From Svornostia sp051306365 (lineage in GTDB: Bacteria > Actinomycetota > Thermoleophilia > Solirubrobacterales > Solirubrobacteraceae): 15,247 bases of DNA. The notes below the pieces were generated by a model. That model ran no database searches. It saw only the letters and a program-made list of their open reading frames with translations, and was not told the origin of the DNA. Where the stretch lies: the NCBI GenBank assembly GCA_051306365.1, contig JBPPNC010000158.1, positions 1-15,247 on the forward strand, read 5' to 3'. Positions 15,185 to 15,247 of this stretch are shown piece by piece; within the stretch, counting starts at the first letter, position 1, and the number at the start of each line of letters is the position of its first letter. The position numbers and the translations under genes are program-made.

Positions 15185-15247
15185 GAGGCGCTCCCACCCG
15201 ATCCGCAGCGTGGGCCAGATCCGTGCGACCCGCCGGTTGGGCGCTGT

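Overview
The window is very GC-rich (about 70% by eye) and almost fully coding. GTG starts outnumber ATG starts, and neighbouring genes often overlap by four bases (GTGA). Together with the domain types, this suggests a high-GC actinobacterium. My best guess is the Thermoleophilia/Solirubrobacterales side of the phylum, but that is an inference from style and not a proven placement. The locus reads as a cell-surface glycan (exopolysaccharide or capsule) cluster of the Wzx/Wzy type, with a small acyl-carrier-protein cassette inside it.

Layout. (1) Plus strand, 1-5366: the 3' end of a frameshifted FkbM-type methyltransferase; a class I SAM methyltransferase; a zinc-ribbon/transmembrane/discoidin-like surface protein; an SGNH-like protein whose catalytic residues look replaced; then a short-chain reductase (FabG-like), an acyl carrier protein and an ACP malonyltransferase (FabD). 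No ketosynthase is visible. (2) Positions 5363-5545: a 60-codon minus-strand remnant resembling the C-terminal DUF234 domain of bacterial/archaeal AAA ATPases. It sits between convergent genes and holds the only sizeable non-genic space. (3) Minus strand, 5546-6820: a GT4-like glycosyltransferase. (4) Plus strand, 6898-12576: a Wzx-like flippase, two GT4 glycosyltransferases, a complete FkbM methyltransferase and a lipoprotein alpha/beta hydrolase. (5) Minus strand, 12525-15184 and probably beyond the edge: an O-antigen ligase/Wzy-polymerase-like membrane protein and a second GT4 glycosyltransferase that looks paralogous to the one at 5546-6820.

How the genes may work together (inference): the glycosyltransferases build a lipid-linked repeat, the methyltransferases decorate it, the flippase exports it and the Wzy-like protein polymerises or ligates it. 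The reductase/ACP/malonyltransferase set and the SGNH-like protein could make or transfer an acyl substituent for that glycan, or could simply be a displaced piece of fatty-acid synthesis.

Regulation: several starts are preceded by a -10-like hexamer (TAnnnT or TATGAT) 7 to 10 bases upstream, with no Shine-Dalgarno and no clear -35. This fits leaderless mRNAs. Others have a -10 followed by a short leader with a Shine-Dalgarno. No tRNA, rRNA, CRISPR array, insertion sequence or attachment site was seen. No gene-free stretch exceeds 300 bases.
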